The notes under the pieces are model-generated. The model was not told the origin of the DNA, did no database searches, and saw nothing but the letters and a program-made list of their open reading frames with translations. From Dyella subtropica (GTDB taxonomy: Bacteria; Pseudomonadota; Gammaproteobacteria; Xanthomonadales; Rhodanobacteraceae): a stretch of DNA of 64,000 bases. The stretch lies in NCBI RefSeq assembly GCF_026283965.1, contig NZ_JAPDPD010000022.1:28403-92402 (forward strand), given 5' to 3'. Positions 17,999-28,527 of the stretch are shown one piece after another. Within the stretch, counting starts at the first letter, position 1. Each line of letters starts with the position of its first letter. Made by a program: the position numbers and the translations under genes.

Positions 17999-20900
17999 TC
18001 ACCACACCACGCCCGCGCCGACACCCGCGCCGGTATCCCCGCGCGTATTGCTGGTGGCGTTGAGCTTGAACACGTAGCGACCGCTTTCGCTGATGGTCGA
18101 CACGCCGATAGCGATGCCGCTTTCACCGTGGAAGCTACCCAACGCCACGCCCGCCGAACTCTGGTTGGGCTGGTAGGCCTGCGGCAGGCTGGCCATCGCC
18201 ATCGCCGAGGCGACGCCGGCATTGGCTCGGTTGCCGACGCGATTGAGGTCGCGGTTGACGCTCTGGAAGCGCTGGTCGGTGTAGTTCTTGGACCAGTCCT
18301 TGGCCTGCGTGATGGCATCGCTCAACTGCCCCACATTCACCGCATCCGTGGCGGCGGTGCCTGCGGCCACGTTCGTGACTGTGCGCTCATGTCCCGCCGA
18401 GCCCACCGACACTGAGTTGGCCGCGGACGCCACCGAACCCGTGCCGACCGCCACGCTGTTGTCGCCGCTGGCGGTGGAGCCGGCGCCGACGGCAGTGCTG
18501 TTGTTGCCCGAAGCCGTGGAACCCGCGCCAGCCGCCGTCGAGTTGCCGCCAGTGGCCGAAGATGCCGTGTTGTTGCCGCTGCTGGTCTGGTAGGTAGTGA
18601 TGGTGGTGCCGCCACCACCACCACCGCCGGGTGGCGGGTTGTGGATCGTGTTGGACAGATTGATGACCTGCGAACCCAACTGCTGCAGCGTCTGATTGGT
18701 GGCATACAACTGCGAACCGTTGATCGCGTCCGTGCTGGTCGCGCTGATCCGTCCCGCCGCCACGTTGGTGAGGGTGCGTTCCGCACCTGCCGCGCCCACG
18801 CTCACAGTCGAGCCCGGCGTGGTGCCAGCGAAGTTGTACGTGGTGCCGTTGAGAGTGGTGCTGGCCGTAGCGACAGGCGCGGCGGTGACCGAACCCGCGC
18901 CCAGCGCCACACTGCCGGCATAGGCCGCCTGCGTGCCCGCGCCCAGCGCCATGGCCTGGATGCCGTTGGACGTAGCATTGGTACCCAGCGCCACGCCATC
19001 GGCCAGGTTCACCGTGGCGTTCTGGCCGATGGCTGTGCCACCCGGTGCCGTCTGCTGCACGATGGCACCGTTGCCCACGCCAATGCCGTTGTCGCCATTC
19101 ACCGTGGTCTTGGGACCGACCGCTACCGATTCCGCACCCGCCGCCAACGAATCGGAGGCGCTGGAGTTGGCGTGGAAATACTTGATCGGCGTCACCGAGA
19201 ACGAACTCATCGCGCCCTTCAATTGACGCAACGTCACCGCGTCCTGATCCGCCGTGCCGTCCGCTACGTTGGTGATCTGGCGAAAACCGGTGGCGTTGCC
19301 TACCGAAACCGCGCCGAGCAAGGTGCGATCGGTGGTGTTGTACGGCACGACATTGGTGCCGACCAGGATCGAGCCGGAGCTTGGCGCGATCGCGCGATCG
19401 GACACCGCGCCCGAACCCAGCGCCACGCCGCCCAGTATCGAGACGCTCGTGTTCTGCCCCAGCGCGGTGCCGCTGTTCGCCGTTGCCGCGGCCCCCACGC
19501 CCGCCGCCAATGCATCGAGACCGGTCGCGCCGTTATTGGTGTAGTTGCCTCCGTGCGTGCCGTTGTCGTTCACGCTGTAGTAGTGCGTCGCGCCGGCGGT
19601 CACGCTGCTGCTCAGGCTCTCCACGGCCTGGTTGGTGGCGAACAGCTGGGAGCCGTTGATGGCATCGGTGCTGTTCGCATTCACCTGACCCGCCGCTACG
19701 TTGGTGACCGTGCGCTCCGCTCCCGCTGTGCCCACGCTCACCGTGCTGGTCGGCGCGGTGCCGGCGTAGGCGTAGGTATGACCATCGATGGTGCCGCCGG
19801 TGGTGACCACCGCCGCGCTGGTGGTGCTGCCCGCGCCTAGCGCCACGTCGCCCGCGTTCGCACCCGCAGTGGCGCCGTTGCCGATCGACACCGCGTTCAC
19901 CGTGCTGGCGGTGGACACCGGCCCGATCGCCACGCTGTTGGTGCCAGCCGCATTGGAGTCGGCCAGCGTGGAATTGGCATGGAAGTATTTGATGCCTCCG
20001 CCGTTCACCACGCCGCTGATCTGGTTGAACACCTGCTGCAGCGAGCTGTACGTAGCGCCGCTATAAGTGATGCTGGTGTTGAGCGTGCCGGTACTCGGGT
20101 TGTAGGTGGTGCTGCCGCCATAGCTGTTGGCGATCGAGTTGCCCAGGCTGGTCACCGTGGTGCCCACGGTGTTGAGCGCCTGGTTGGTCGAGAACAGCTG
20201 CGAGCCGTTGATCGCATCTGTGCTGCTGCCACTGATGCGGCCTGCAGCAACGTTAGTGATCGTGCGTTCGGCACCTACCGCACCCACGCTCACGGTCGAG
20301 CCCGGCGTCGTGCCGGCGAAGTTGTACGTGGTGCCGTTGAGAATGGTGCTGGCCGTAGCGACTGGTGCGGCGGTGACCGAACCCGCACCCAGCGCCACAC
20401 TGCCGGCATAGGCCGCTTGCGTGCCCGCGCCCAGCGCCATGGCCTGGATGCCGTTGGACGTCGCGTTGGTGCCCAGCGCCACGCCATCGGCAAGGTTCAC
20501 CGTGGCGTTCTGGCCGATGGCCGTGCCACCCGGCGCCGTCTGCTGCACGATCGCACCGTTGCCCACGCCAATGCCGTTGTCGCCGTTCACCGTGGTCTTG
20601 GGACCGACCGCCACCGATTCCGCACCGGTCGCGAGCGAATCGGAGGCGCTGGAGTTGGCGTGGAAATACTTGATAGGCGTCACCGAGAATGAGCCCATGG
20701 CGCCCTTCAACTGACGCAGGGTCACCGCATCCTGGTCCTGCGTACCGTCCGCAACATTGGTGATCTGGCGGAAGCTGGTGGCGTTACCTACCGAGATGGC
20801 GCCGAGCAAGGTGCGGTCGGTGGTGTTGTACGGCACGACATTGGTGCCGACCAGGATCGAGCCGGAGCTTGGCGCGATCGCGCGATCGGACACCGCACCC

Positions 20901-23900
20901 GAACCCAGCGCCACGCCGCTCAGCACCGAGACGCTCGTGTTCTGGCCCAGCGCGGTGCCACTGTCCGCCGCTGCAGCGGCCCCCACGCCCGCCGCCAGCG
21001 CGTCGAGACCGGTAGCGCCGTTGTTGGTGTAGTTGCCACCGTGCGCGCCGTTGTCGTTCACGCTGTAGTAGTGCGTCGTGCTGGCGGTCACGGTGCTGCT
21101 CAGGTTCACCAGTGCCTGGTTGGTGGCGAACAACTGCGAGCCGTTGATCGCATCCGTGCTGGAGCCACTGATGCGGCCTGCGGCGACGTTGGTGATCGTG
21201 CGTTCCGCATTCAACGCGCCCACGCTCACCGTGCTGCTCGGCGTAGTGCCGGCGAAGTTATAAGTGGTGCCGTTGATGCTGTAGTTCGGCGTGCCGACTG
21301 CGGTCGCGGTGGTCGAGTTGGAGCCCAGCGCCACATCGCCCGCGTTCGCACCGGCGGTGGCACCGTTGCCGATCGACACCGCGTTCGCCGTGCTGGCGGT
21401 GGATACCGGCCCGATCGCCACGCTGTTCGCGCCGGCCGCATTGGAGTCGGTCAGCGCGGAGTTGGCATGGAAGTACTTGATGCCCCCGCCGTTCACCACA
21501 CCGCTGATCTGGTTGAACACCTGTTGCAGTGAGCTATACGTATTGCCGCCGTAACTGACATTGGTGGTCAGCGCGCCCGTGGCCGGGTTGTAGGTGGTGC
21601 TGCCGCCGATGCTGGTGGCGATGCTGTTACCCAGGTTGGTCACCGTGTTGCCGAGGTTGGTCACCGTGGTGCCCACCGAGTTCACCGCCTGGTTGGTCCC
21701 AAACAACTGCGAGCCATTGATCGCATCCGTGCTGCTGCCGCTGATGCGGCCTGCAGCGACGTTGGTGATGGTGCGCTCGGCGTTCAATGCGCCCACGCTC
21801 ACCGTGCTGCTCGGCGTGGTACCAGCGAAGTTATAAGTGGTGCCGTTGATGTTGTAGTTCGGCGTGCCAACTGCGGTTGCGGTGGTCGAGTTGGAGCCCA
21901 GCGCCACATCGCCCGCGTTCGCACCGGCGGTGGCACCGTTGCCGATCGACACCGCGTTCGCCGTGCTGGCGGTGGATACCGGCCCGATCGCCACACTGTT
22001 GGTACCGGCCGCATTGGAGTCGGCAAGCGCGGAATTGGCATGGAAGTATTTGATGCCCCCGCCGTTCACCACGCCGCTGATCTGGTTGAACACCTGCTGC
22101 AGCGAGCTGTACGTAGCGCCACCGTAAGTGACATTGGTGGTCAGCGCGCCGGTGGCCGGGTTGTAGGTCGTGCTACCGCCGATGCCGGTGGCGATGGTGT
22201 TACCCAGGTTGGTCACCGTGTTGCCGAGGTTGGTCACCGTAGTGCCCACCGAGTTCACCGCCTGGTTGGTCGCAAACAACTGCGAGCCATTGATCGCATC
22301 CGTGCTGCTGCCGCTGATCCGTCCCGCCGCCACGTTGGTGATGGTGCGCTCGGCGTTCAATGCGCCCACGCTCACCGTGCTGCTCGGCGTGGTACCAGCG
22401 AAGTTATAAGTGGTGCCGTTGATGTTGTAGTTCGGCGTGCCAACTGCGGTTGCGGTGGTCGAGTTGGAGCCCAGCGCCACATCGCCCGCGTTCGCACCGG
22501 CGGTGGCACCGTTGCCGATCGACACCGCGTTCGCCGTGCTGGCGGTGGATACCGGCCCGATCGCCACACTGTTGGTACCGGCCGCATTGGAGTCGGCAAG
22601 CGCGGAATTGGCATGGAAGTATTTGATGCCCCCGCCGTTCACCACGCCGCTGATCTGGTTGAACACCTGCTGCAGCGAGCTGTACGTAGCGCCACCGTAA
22701 GTGACATTGGTGGTCAGCGCGCCGGTGGCCGGGTTGTAGGTCGTGCTACCGCCGATGCCGGTGGCGATGGTGTTACCCAGGTTGGTCACCGTGTTGCCGA
22801 GGTTGGTCACCGTAGTGCCCACCGAGTTCACCGCCTGGTTGGTCGCAAACAACTGCGAGCCATTGATCGCATCCGTGCTGCTGCCGCTGATCCGTCCCGC
22901 CGCCACGTTGGTGATGGTGCGCTCGGCGTTCAATGCGCCCACGCTCACCGTGCTGCTCGGCGTGGTACCAGCGAAGTTATAAGTGGTGCCGTTGATGTTG
23001 TAGTTCGGCGTGCCAACTGCGGTCGCGGTGGTCGAGTTGGAGCCAAGCGCCACGTCGTTTGCGTTGTTGGCGGCGGCAGCGTTGCCGAAAGCCACCGCGC
23101 CGGCGGCCAGCGCATTGCTGGTGTTGCCGATGGCAATGGAACCCACACCCTGCGCATTGTTGGTATTGCCCATCGCCACCGCGCCATCACCGTTGGCGGT
23201 GTTGTTGGCGCCCATCGCGATCGCGCCGTTGCCGGTGGCTGTATTGGGATCGCCGATGGCAACCGCGCCATTGCCGGACGCGGATTGTTGCTGACCGATC
23301 GCAACGGCTCCGATGCCGGAATGGACCGTCGACGCGTTGCCCATCGCCACCGAGCCGGTGCCGGCCGCAGCCAATACGGACGACGAATTACCCAACGCAA
23401 CGCTCGATGCTGCCAAGGCCGAGGAGCCACTACCTCCGGCAAATGCATTACCGCCCGTCGCCTGTGCGTTATAGCCAACCGCCGTGTCATTGGTGATCGT
23501 GGCTGAGCCCGAAACACCCGCCACTGCGTTAGGCCCAAGCGCCAAATCCTGGGTGTTGTACGCAAAGGCATGGTTGCCGATGGCCACCGACACCGTGCCT
23601 AGCGCATTGGCAGACGCGGAGGGCAGGCTGTTGGCGCCGATAGCGATCGCGCCGGTGCCCGACGCCGTGGCGGACGCGCCAAGTGCGGTGGCATAGGTTC
23701 CGCTGGCCGTTGCGCGGTAGCCAACCGCTGTCGTATTGGCATTGCTCGCAACCGTCGCGTTGCCCAATGCGATGGCGCTACCGCCTGACACCGTTGCATT
23801 CGTGCCCATGGCGATGGCATCGGCATTGGCGCCCGTCTGAGCCGAATCACCGAGGGCGATGGACGAGGAGCCACCCGCATTCGCGCCGGCCCCAATTGCA

Positions 23901-25210
23901 ACCGCACGAATGCCCGACGCCGCAGCGCCCGCCACTGCTGCTGGTGCAGATGAACCGCCCTCTATGAGGGGATCGGAGGTACCCAACGCCACCGACGAAT
24001 TCCCCGAAGCAGTGGCGCCACCACCTATCGCCACCGCATTTTGCGCGGATGCCGTCGCCGCGGCCGATGCGGCATTTGAACCGATTGCCGTTGCACCTGC
24101 GCCAGTGGCTTGGGCGGAATCCCCCAACGCCGTCGTAAAGTCGCTGGACGCATTGGCACCCTCGCCGACAGCCGCCGATCGCCAACCCGCGGCAGTGGTC
24201 GAATCTCCCAACGCCACCGCGCCACCGTTGCTGGTTCCGCTGGCTTTGGCATTCCAACCGATCGCCACATCATTGATAAACGTTGCACTGCTTCCTGCTC
24301 CCAATGCCACGGCGTTCTGCGCCGAGGCGAAAGCTACCGTGCCCGCTGCCAGCGAAGAGGGGCCGGAGGAAGTCACATCCGTGCCAATGCCAACCGCCCC
24401 CGCCGCGGTCGCTCCCGTGCCCGCCACGGTACGCGCACCCAAATACACGGCATTGAGGCCACTGGCGATGGACTGAAAGCCGATAGCAACAGCGTGTTGC
24501 CCAGAACCGTTGGCCACATAACCCATCGCGACGGCTTCGGGTCCGCTCGCCAGCGTTTGGTAGCCAATGGCGGTGGCATAGTCAGCGCTGGCGTTGGCTT
24601 GATAGCCCAGTGCCGCGGCGTAGTTCCCGGTGGCCGTGCTCGACGCGCCAGTGGCGATGGCAGAGACACCCGAAGCTATCGCCTGGGTACCGATGCCAAT
24701 GGCATTCCCGCCGGAAGCCGTCACGTCGGTACCGATGCCAATGGCGCCCCCCGAGGTCGCTCCCGTGCCTGCAGCGCTGCGCGCGCCCAAATAAACAGAG
24801 TTAATCGCATTGGCATAAGCCTGAAAGCCAACGGCTATACCGTTCTGTCCCGTACCCTGGGCTGCGTACCCCACCGCGAGCGCGCCCAGTACGGAAGCGT
24901 TGGCGGTCGAACCCAGTGCCGTGGCTCCGGTCCCACTGGCCTTGGCCCCAAAACCCATGCACGAGGCGGTGCCGTTGTAGGTGTTGTAAGGCGCCGCGGT
25001 GCAATCCACCGACTGTGCCTGCGCGAACGAAGTCCATCCGATCCCGCCCGACGCCATCAGCACGGTGAAAACCGCGGGGCCCAGGCCTCGCGATGATGGA
25101 CGGCGCCGACTTTGCCCCTGCGAGCCACCGCGATGGCACGCGGCTATCTCCGAAGCGACCACGAGCTGATTCAGCGCGCGGCTCCAGACTTTGCTGTGGA
25201 TCTTGTTCAT
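17999..25210 (-). CDS. Giant YadA-type trimeric autotransporter adhesin
   Basis: 2403 residues. It starts with the ESPR-type extended signal region MNKIHSKVWSRALNQLVVAS and a signal peptide ending TSFAQAQ. Next come several hundred residues of YadA-like head repeats (units such as AIGxGAxASGxxSVALG). Then come alternating neck/stalk modules with the signatures ERTITNVAAGRISGSSTDAI and NGSQLFATNQAV. A poly-glycine linker (NPPPGGGGGGG) precedes a last head block and the C-terminal membrane anchor (KNYTDQRFQSVNRDLNRVGN to GAGVGAGVVW). Type Vc proteins trimerise on the cell surface and mediate adhesion or aggregation. The start at 25210 is preceded by AAGGAGAAGGT. Large internal repeats make the length prone to change. 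Confidence 0.96.
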   Translation of the reverse strand: MNKIHSKVWSRALNQLVVASEIAACHRGGSQGQSRRRPSSRGLGPAVFTVLMASGGIGWTSFAQAQSVDCTAAPYNTYNGTASCMGFGAKASGTGATALGSTANASVLGALAVGYAAQGTGQNGIAVGFQAYANAINSVYLGARSAAGTGATSGGAIGIGTDVTASGGNAIGIGTQAIASGVSAIATGASSTATGNYAAALGYQANASADYATAIGYQTLASGPEAVAMGYVANGSGQHAVAIGFQSIASGLNAVYLGARTVAGTGATAAGAVGIGTDVTSSGPSSLAAGTVAFASAQNAVALGAGSSATFINDVAIGWNAKASGTSNGGAVALGDSTTAAGWRSAAVGEGANASSDFTTALGDSAQATGAGATAIGSNAASAAATASAQNAVAIGGGATASGNSSVALGTSDPLIEGGSSAPAAVAGAAASGIRAVAIGAGANAGGSSSIALGDSAQTGANADAIAMGTNATVSGGSAIALGNATVASNANTTAVGYRATASGTYATALGASATASGTGAIAIGANSLPSASANALGTVSVAIGNHAFAYNTQDLALGPNAVAGVSGSATITNDTAVGYNAQATGGNAFAGGSGSSALAASSVALGNSSSVLAAAGTGSVAMGNASTVHSGIGAVAIGQQQSASGNGAVAIGDPNTATGNGAIAMGANNTANGDGAVAMGNTNNAQGVGSIAIGNTSNALAAGAVAFGNAAAANNANDVALGSNSTTATAVGTPNYNINGTTYNFAGTTPSSTVSVGALNAERTITNVAAGRISGSSTDAINGSQLFATNQAVNSVGTTVTNLGNTVTNLGNTIATGIGGSTTYNPATGALTTNVTYGGATYSSLQQVFNQISGVVNGGGIKYFHANSALADSNAAGTNSVAIGPVSTASTANAVSIGNGATAGANAGDVALGSNSTTATAVGTPNYNINGTTYNFAGTTPSSTVSVGALNAERTITNVAAGRISGSSTDAINGSQLFATNQAVNSVGTTVTNLGNTVTNLGNTIATGIGGSTTYNPATGALTTNVTYGGATYSSLQQVFNQISGVVNGGGIKYFHANSALADSNAAGTNSVAIGPVSTASTANAVSIGNGATAGANAGDVALGSNSTTATAVGTPNYNINGTTYNFAGTTPSSTVSVGALNAERTITNVAAGRISGSSTDAINGSQLFGTNQAVNSVGTTVTNLGNTVTNLGNSIATSIGGSTTYNPATGALTTNVSYGGNTYSSLQQVFNQISGVVNGGGIKYFHANSALTDSNAAGANSVAIGPVSTASTANAVSIGNGATAGANAGDVALGSNSTTATAVGTPNYSINGTTYNFAGTTPSSTVSVGALNAERTITNVAAGRISGSSTDAINGSQLFATNQALVNLSSTVTASTTHYYSVNDNGAHGGNYTNNGATGLDALAAGVGAAAAADSGTALGQNTSVSVLSGVALGSGAVSDRAIAPSSGSILVGTNVVPYNTTDRTLLGAISVGNATSFRQITNVADGTQDQDAVTLRQLKGAMGSFSVTPIKYFHANSSASDSLATGAESVAVGPKTTVNGDNGIGVGNGAIVQQTAPGGTAIGQNATVNLADGVALGTNATSNGIQAMALGAGTQAAYAGSVALGAGSVTAAPVATASTILNGTTYNFAGTTPGSTVSVGAVGAERTITNVAAGRISGSSTDAINGSQLFSTNQALNTVGTTVTSLGNSIANSYGGSTTYNPSTGTLNTSITYSGATYSSLQQVFNQISGVVNGGGIKYFHANSTLADSNAAGTNSVAIGPVSTASTVNAVSIGNGATAGANAGDVALGAGSTTSAAVVTTGGTIDGHTYAYAGTAPTSTVSVGTAGAERTVTNVAAGQVNANSTDAINGSQLFATNQAVESLSSSVTAGATHYYSVNDNGTHGGNYTNNGATGLDALAAGVGAAATANSGTALGQNTSVSILGGVALGSGAVSDRAIAPSSGSILVGTNVVPYNTTDRTLLGAVSVGNATGFRQITNVADGTADQDAVTLRQLKGAMSSFSVTPIKYFHANSSASDSLAAGAESVAVGPKTTVNGDNGIGVGNGAIVQQTAPGGTAIGQNATVNLADGVALGTNATSNGIQAMALGAGTQAAYAGSVALGAGSVTAAPVATASTTLNGTTYNFAGTTPGSTVSVGAAGAERTLTNVAAGRISATSTDAINGSQLYATNQTLQQLGSQVINLSNTIHNPPPGGGGGGGTTITTYQTSSGNNTASSATGGNSTAAGAGSTASGNNSTAVGAGSTASGDNSVAVGTGSVASAANSVSVGSAGHERTVTNVAAGTAATDAVNVGQLSDAITQAKDWSKNYTDQRFQSVNRDLNRVGNRANAGVASAMAMASLPQAYQPNQSSAGVALGSFHGESGIAIGVSTISESGRYVFKLNATSNTRGDTGAGVGAGVVW
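21264..22982 (-). repeat. Three 573-bp tandem repeats inside the adhesin gene
   Basis: Units 21264-21836, 21837-22409 and 22410-22982 have an exact 573-bp period (191 codons). Units two and three look essentially identical; unit one differs at scattered bases. Each encodes one stalk-neck-head module (SVGALNAERTITNVAAGR to GAGDVALGS-type sequence). A longer imperfect duplication of about 1.5 kb links about 18840-19560 to about 20340-21060. Confidence 0.9.
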
Positions 25211-26363
25211 ACCTTCTCCTTCTGTGGGGACAGGAGCCGGAAGCCGGAGGTCACGAATCGCGGGCACGCAAACGCCCTGGGCGCGGAGCCACTATGGGTT
25301 CCGCACCAGCCGTGTCCCTCTGTTCTCCGCGCCCCTGTTGGCTTGCTTACGCGCGCGATCGCCGACCGCGCGCGATGGTCATGTCGAGACAACGTCCCGG
25401 ATCAATCGCTCAGGCGAGTGGGGGAAACGGTTACACCCGCCGAGGCGCAGGTGGCGCATGCAGGAGCGGTGCGTAGCGAAGAAAGACCTCGAACGAAGGG
25501 GCGCGAACGTACTGCGATTCAATCAGCGGCATTGGGTATTCCCATGTCTTGTCCATCTCGATGGATACGTTCCTTTGCGTATGCCACTTCCCATCCTGGG
25601 AAGCTGCCCTCCCCTCCATCTGTTGCCGAGGCGCCCGGCCCATTCGCGAGGCCGGCAAGCGCCATCGCCGCGCCGGCCGGCGCGGCGGATGCGTGTAGTC
25701 GCTGTATGAACCGAAGGAACCAGCGGTCGCGTCGGGCGTGAGAGATGCACGGATGCGACACCGCCTGTATGCCGCGCGCTCCGCGGGCAAGTACGGTCTC
25801 GATATACCGGCATGCACGTCCCAGTTCCTTGTTGACGCGATGCCATAGGGGGTTGATCTGAGGAACTCGGCTCGCGTGAGGCAAACACCAACTCGCGACG
25901 ACAAGGCGTGAGCCCCGTGCCGGATACCTGAGTGTTCGACCCGTGATTCGCGGGAGCCTGCTCCCCATGCCCCCTGTGAGCACCTGTGGGTGAAACCATA
26001 CCGCCCTGGTTTCCTGGAACACCTCGCATCGTCGCTGCGGGCGTCATCCGGGCACTAAGGACTTGTATCGATCTTATGCAAGCCCGGCGCAAGCATGAAG
26101 TCGCACCACAAAAAAATGCGACGGCCATCACTGAATCTCCGTGCATGCGTCGCGTTATGACCCATGCGTTCGGTTCATGGTGATCGCCAGGTCACGGCAT
26201 TTGGCCCGGACTAGCTCGCATCACCCTGCTGTCTTATCTCAGATCCTCAAGCCGATAGCGGCATCGGCGCCACGTGACCTTGATCGGAGTTGAGCTGTGA
26301 TTGCGGCCAATCGCGTTTTGCCTTCTTTCTGAGAAGTGGCCGGGAAGATGGGGCCACGCCTAG
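25211..26363. other. Long gene-poor region upstream of the adhesin
   Basis: About 1.15 kb with overlapping open frames on both strands, none with a coherent protein signature or a good start. It should contain the adhesin promoter and a long 5' leader. No repeat family recognised elsewhere in the window is seen here. Confidence 0.5.
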
Positions 26364-26683
26364 AACCTCGTGCTCTTCGAGGAAGCGCAAGCCGAATGGT
26401 TGCGGGGCTCGGGATAGAGCAGGCAGTCATCTGGGGCGCCGCAGGCCCGGCTTAGGCGGTGCCCTCGGTCAAGATCGACTACCGGCGCCCCGCTCGCCTC
26501 GATGATGCACTCGAGATTCGAGAAGCCGTCATCAAACTCGGCAGAGCCACGATCGAGCTACGACCGCAGACGTGGCGCGAGGAGACGTGGCTGACTGAGG
26601 CCATGGTGCGGCTCGTTTATGTCGATGCACGCAACCAAAAGATTGTGCCGCCACACTCTACTCCTCGTGCGGTCGACGGTTGA
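26364..26683 (+). pseudogene. Degraded YbgC-type acyl-CoA thioesterase remnant
   Basis: Reading from 26364 one frame gives NLVLFEEAQAEWLRGSG and then a stop, matching the FFERARTEWLR segment of YbgC hotdog thioesterases. Read one base on, IEQAVIW continues the match (the LGIEQ region), and further along VKIDYRRPARLDDALEIREA, LGRATIEL and TEAMVRLVYVDA match the family's central and C-terminal strands. The frame change and internal stop, with no intact N-terminus (the catalytic YEDTDAGGVVYHANY region is missing), show a dead gene. Confidence 0.6.
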
Positions 26684-26950
26684 GCTGCCCATCCGAGAAA
26701 GGGGGAGGACTCAAGAAGCACGGCACCAAGACCGCCATATCGAAGCGCCGATTGCATCGATAGCGAAATTCGACGGCCCGATAGAATTGCCCGGAACCAG
26801 GGCTGGCGCAGGCCACCCACGGCCTGCGCCAGCCCGCTCGGTTGTGAGAGCGATACAGCCCACCAAAGGGTATCGAATGAGTACTAAACGCACTTATTCC
26901 AATCGCTATCAAAACCCCACAAAGAACCAACAATTTTCCCGCATAGACAT

Positions 26951-27472
26951 TCAGGCAGAGAACTGCCCCGATCCTGGCGCATTATTAATATTAGCGCCAC
27001 TTACGCCAGGACCCTCCATCTGACCAATCGGCGCACCATTTTGACTGAATACAAGGAATGTCCTGTTGGACTGTATAGTCAGGGCAATGGTAAGAAGCCC
27101 ATAAGCAAGGACTTCGTTTCGAGACGGAAGCATGCCAGAGAGAGGAATAACCGTATCGGTCGTCAACTGCGGCGCTGACGTAGCCGGACTTACCCGGCCG
27201 ATAAAATTGGCATTACCACCAGAATCGAAATTGACGCCATTACAAAAAATCCTAATCGTATTCGAAACCGAATCGTACCTGAAGTGAAAATCACCCCATA
27301 CCTGCGTCAATCCTTTGATAGCCCTTTTAACCTCTTCAGCAATTTTACTATGATGAGGCTTCAGCTCAGGAAATTCCTTGCTATCCGATTCCAACTGATG
27401 CAGGGCATTTTCAATCGTACTGCGTGCGATGACAGCATGCGCATTCTTTAGCTCTTGTGTAAGCGTTTGCAT
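26951..27472 (-). CDS. Hypothetical protein of 173 residues in an AT-richer patch
   Basis: I do not recognise the family. The protein has no signal peptide or membrane helix. Residues 1-60 look helical and charged (LTQELKNAHAVIARSTIENAL, HHSKIAEEVKRAIKGLTQVW). The rest is strand-like with several Asn/Ser-rich turns and a hydrophobic stretch (EVLAYGLLTIALTIQSNRTFLVF). GGAG stands 8 bases before the ATG, and composition is protein-like, so it is probably real. The lower GC of this gene and its surroundings (about 26.9-28.3 kb) suggests recent acquisition. It stands alone, with no operon partner. Confidence 0.6.
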   Translation of the reverse strand: MQTLTQELKNAHAVIARSTIENALHQLESDSKEFPELKPHHSKIAEEVKRAIKGLTQVWGDFHFRYDSVSNTIRIFCNGVNFDSGGNANFIGRVSPATSAPQLTTDTVIPLSGMLPSRNEVLAYGLLTIALTIQSNRTFLVFSQNGAPIGQMEGPGVSGANINNAPGSGQFSA

Positions 27473-28527
27473 TTCGCATCTCCAATATCAAAATGAGAGT
27501 TGTAATCAACGCTGCGACGTCATTACCGACCATCGTCGCAAAGCTCCTGGTCGCGCCGGACACTAGTAGCGTTTCATATCATCCGTAGCGATATTGTGAA
27601 AATAAATGACTTAATTCACACCAAGCCCAAGCTCAAATGAGGTCTTGACCAGCGCTTTGCGCGGCGCAATGACACAGCGTCAGTCAAGGCAAATCGCTGG
27701 CCAAATATCCAACTCTTCAACACCATCTATCACAAGAGCCTTCACACTCTAAACCTAACGAATATTTCGAATATTGCGAATATCGAGGAAATTACATGAC
27801 AAAAATCTTCACGCATCGTTGACGATTCATTCAGAAACCAACACCAAAGACGCCATTCAGGAGATCACATCGCATTTGATACCGAGGAATTCCGTAACAC
27901 TAATTGGCAAAAGAATTCAGGCCGGCAATCGGCAACAGAATGCCAATAACTCTTGGAAGGTAGCCCGGCTTTTAGCGACAACTTCGTGGCGTCCTATTTT
28001 GGATGTTGGGCTATCGCGACCTGGCCGCTTACACAGCGGGCGTTCCGCCTCGCTGCCGGCGCCCGGAATGCCCGCTGCATATGCGGCCATATCGCGATAA
28101 CCCAACCAGGAGAACGCCAACCAAACCCCATCCCTTGCGACCCAAGACAGCCCCCTCCCCCCGTAGAACGGGCAGGCAAAGGCGCAACGGAAAACGGGGC
28201 CGGGTTCACTTACTCCGCACAGAAGGCAAACCTGATCCCAAATTCGCGAATTCAGAATTCGCTAATTATGAATTCTGAATTCATCACGACGACATTTACG
28301 GCTTCGTAGCGAAATGGCAGACGGAATAGCAATGCCTGCATAACGCCTCCTTCAAAACGTCTCAAGAATCCTTGGATCCGTGCCATTCGTAATGCACCTC
28401 AACATTCCATAAACGAGCAGAGCATCACAACAGCAACATCGGCCTTCCATAATTCTTGCGCCCTCAAGCAATGCCGATCATCGCAATGACGAACGGTGAA
28501 CCTTTGTATGAAGGTGGAGGGATACGC
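27473..28527. other. AT-richer intergenic region with a short repeat A derivative and a perfect palindrome
   Basis: About 1 kb without a supportable gene. 28001-28104 is a collapsed form of repeat A: left end (GACCTGGCCGCTTACACAGC), a short centre, and the inverted right end (GCATATGCGGCCATATCGCG). 28198-28238 is a copy of a small repeat (GGGTTCACTTA...GAACCTGA type) also found at about 52727 and 52981. A perfect palindrome follows at 28248-28282. The promoter of the DUF1800 gene should lie in 28290-28515. Confidence 0.65.
28248..28282. promoter_or_regulatory. Perfect 13-bp inverted repeat with 9-base loop
   Basis: GAATTCAGAATTC (28248-28260) and its exact reverse complement GAATTCTGAATTC (28270-28282) flank GCTAATTAT. 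Each arm is itself built from two EcoRI-like GAATTC cores. It lies 245 bp ahead of the DUF1800 gene and could be an operator, a hairpin or the end of a mobile fragment. Confidence 0.5.

Noticed and set aside
18000..25200. Repeated units in the adhesin gene as a possible CRISPR array or satellite
   Set aside because: The repeats are long, in frame, and encode YadA-type modules without unique spacers.
25112..26146. Several overlapping open frames of 150-209 codons upstream of the adhesin
   Set aside because: They overlap each other on both strands, have Arg/Pro/Ser-rich compositions typical of high-GC shadow frames, and lack ribosome-binding sites or domains.
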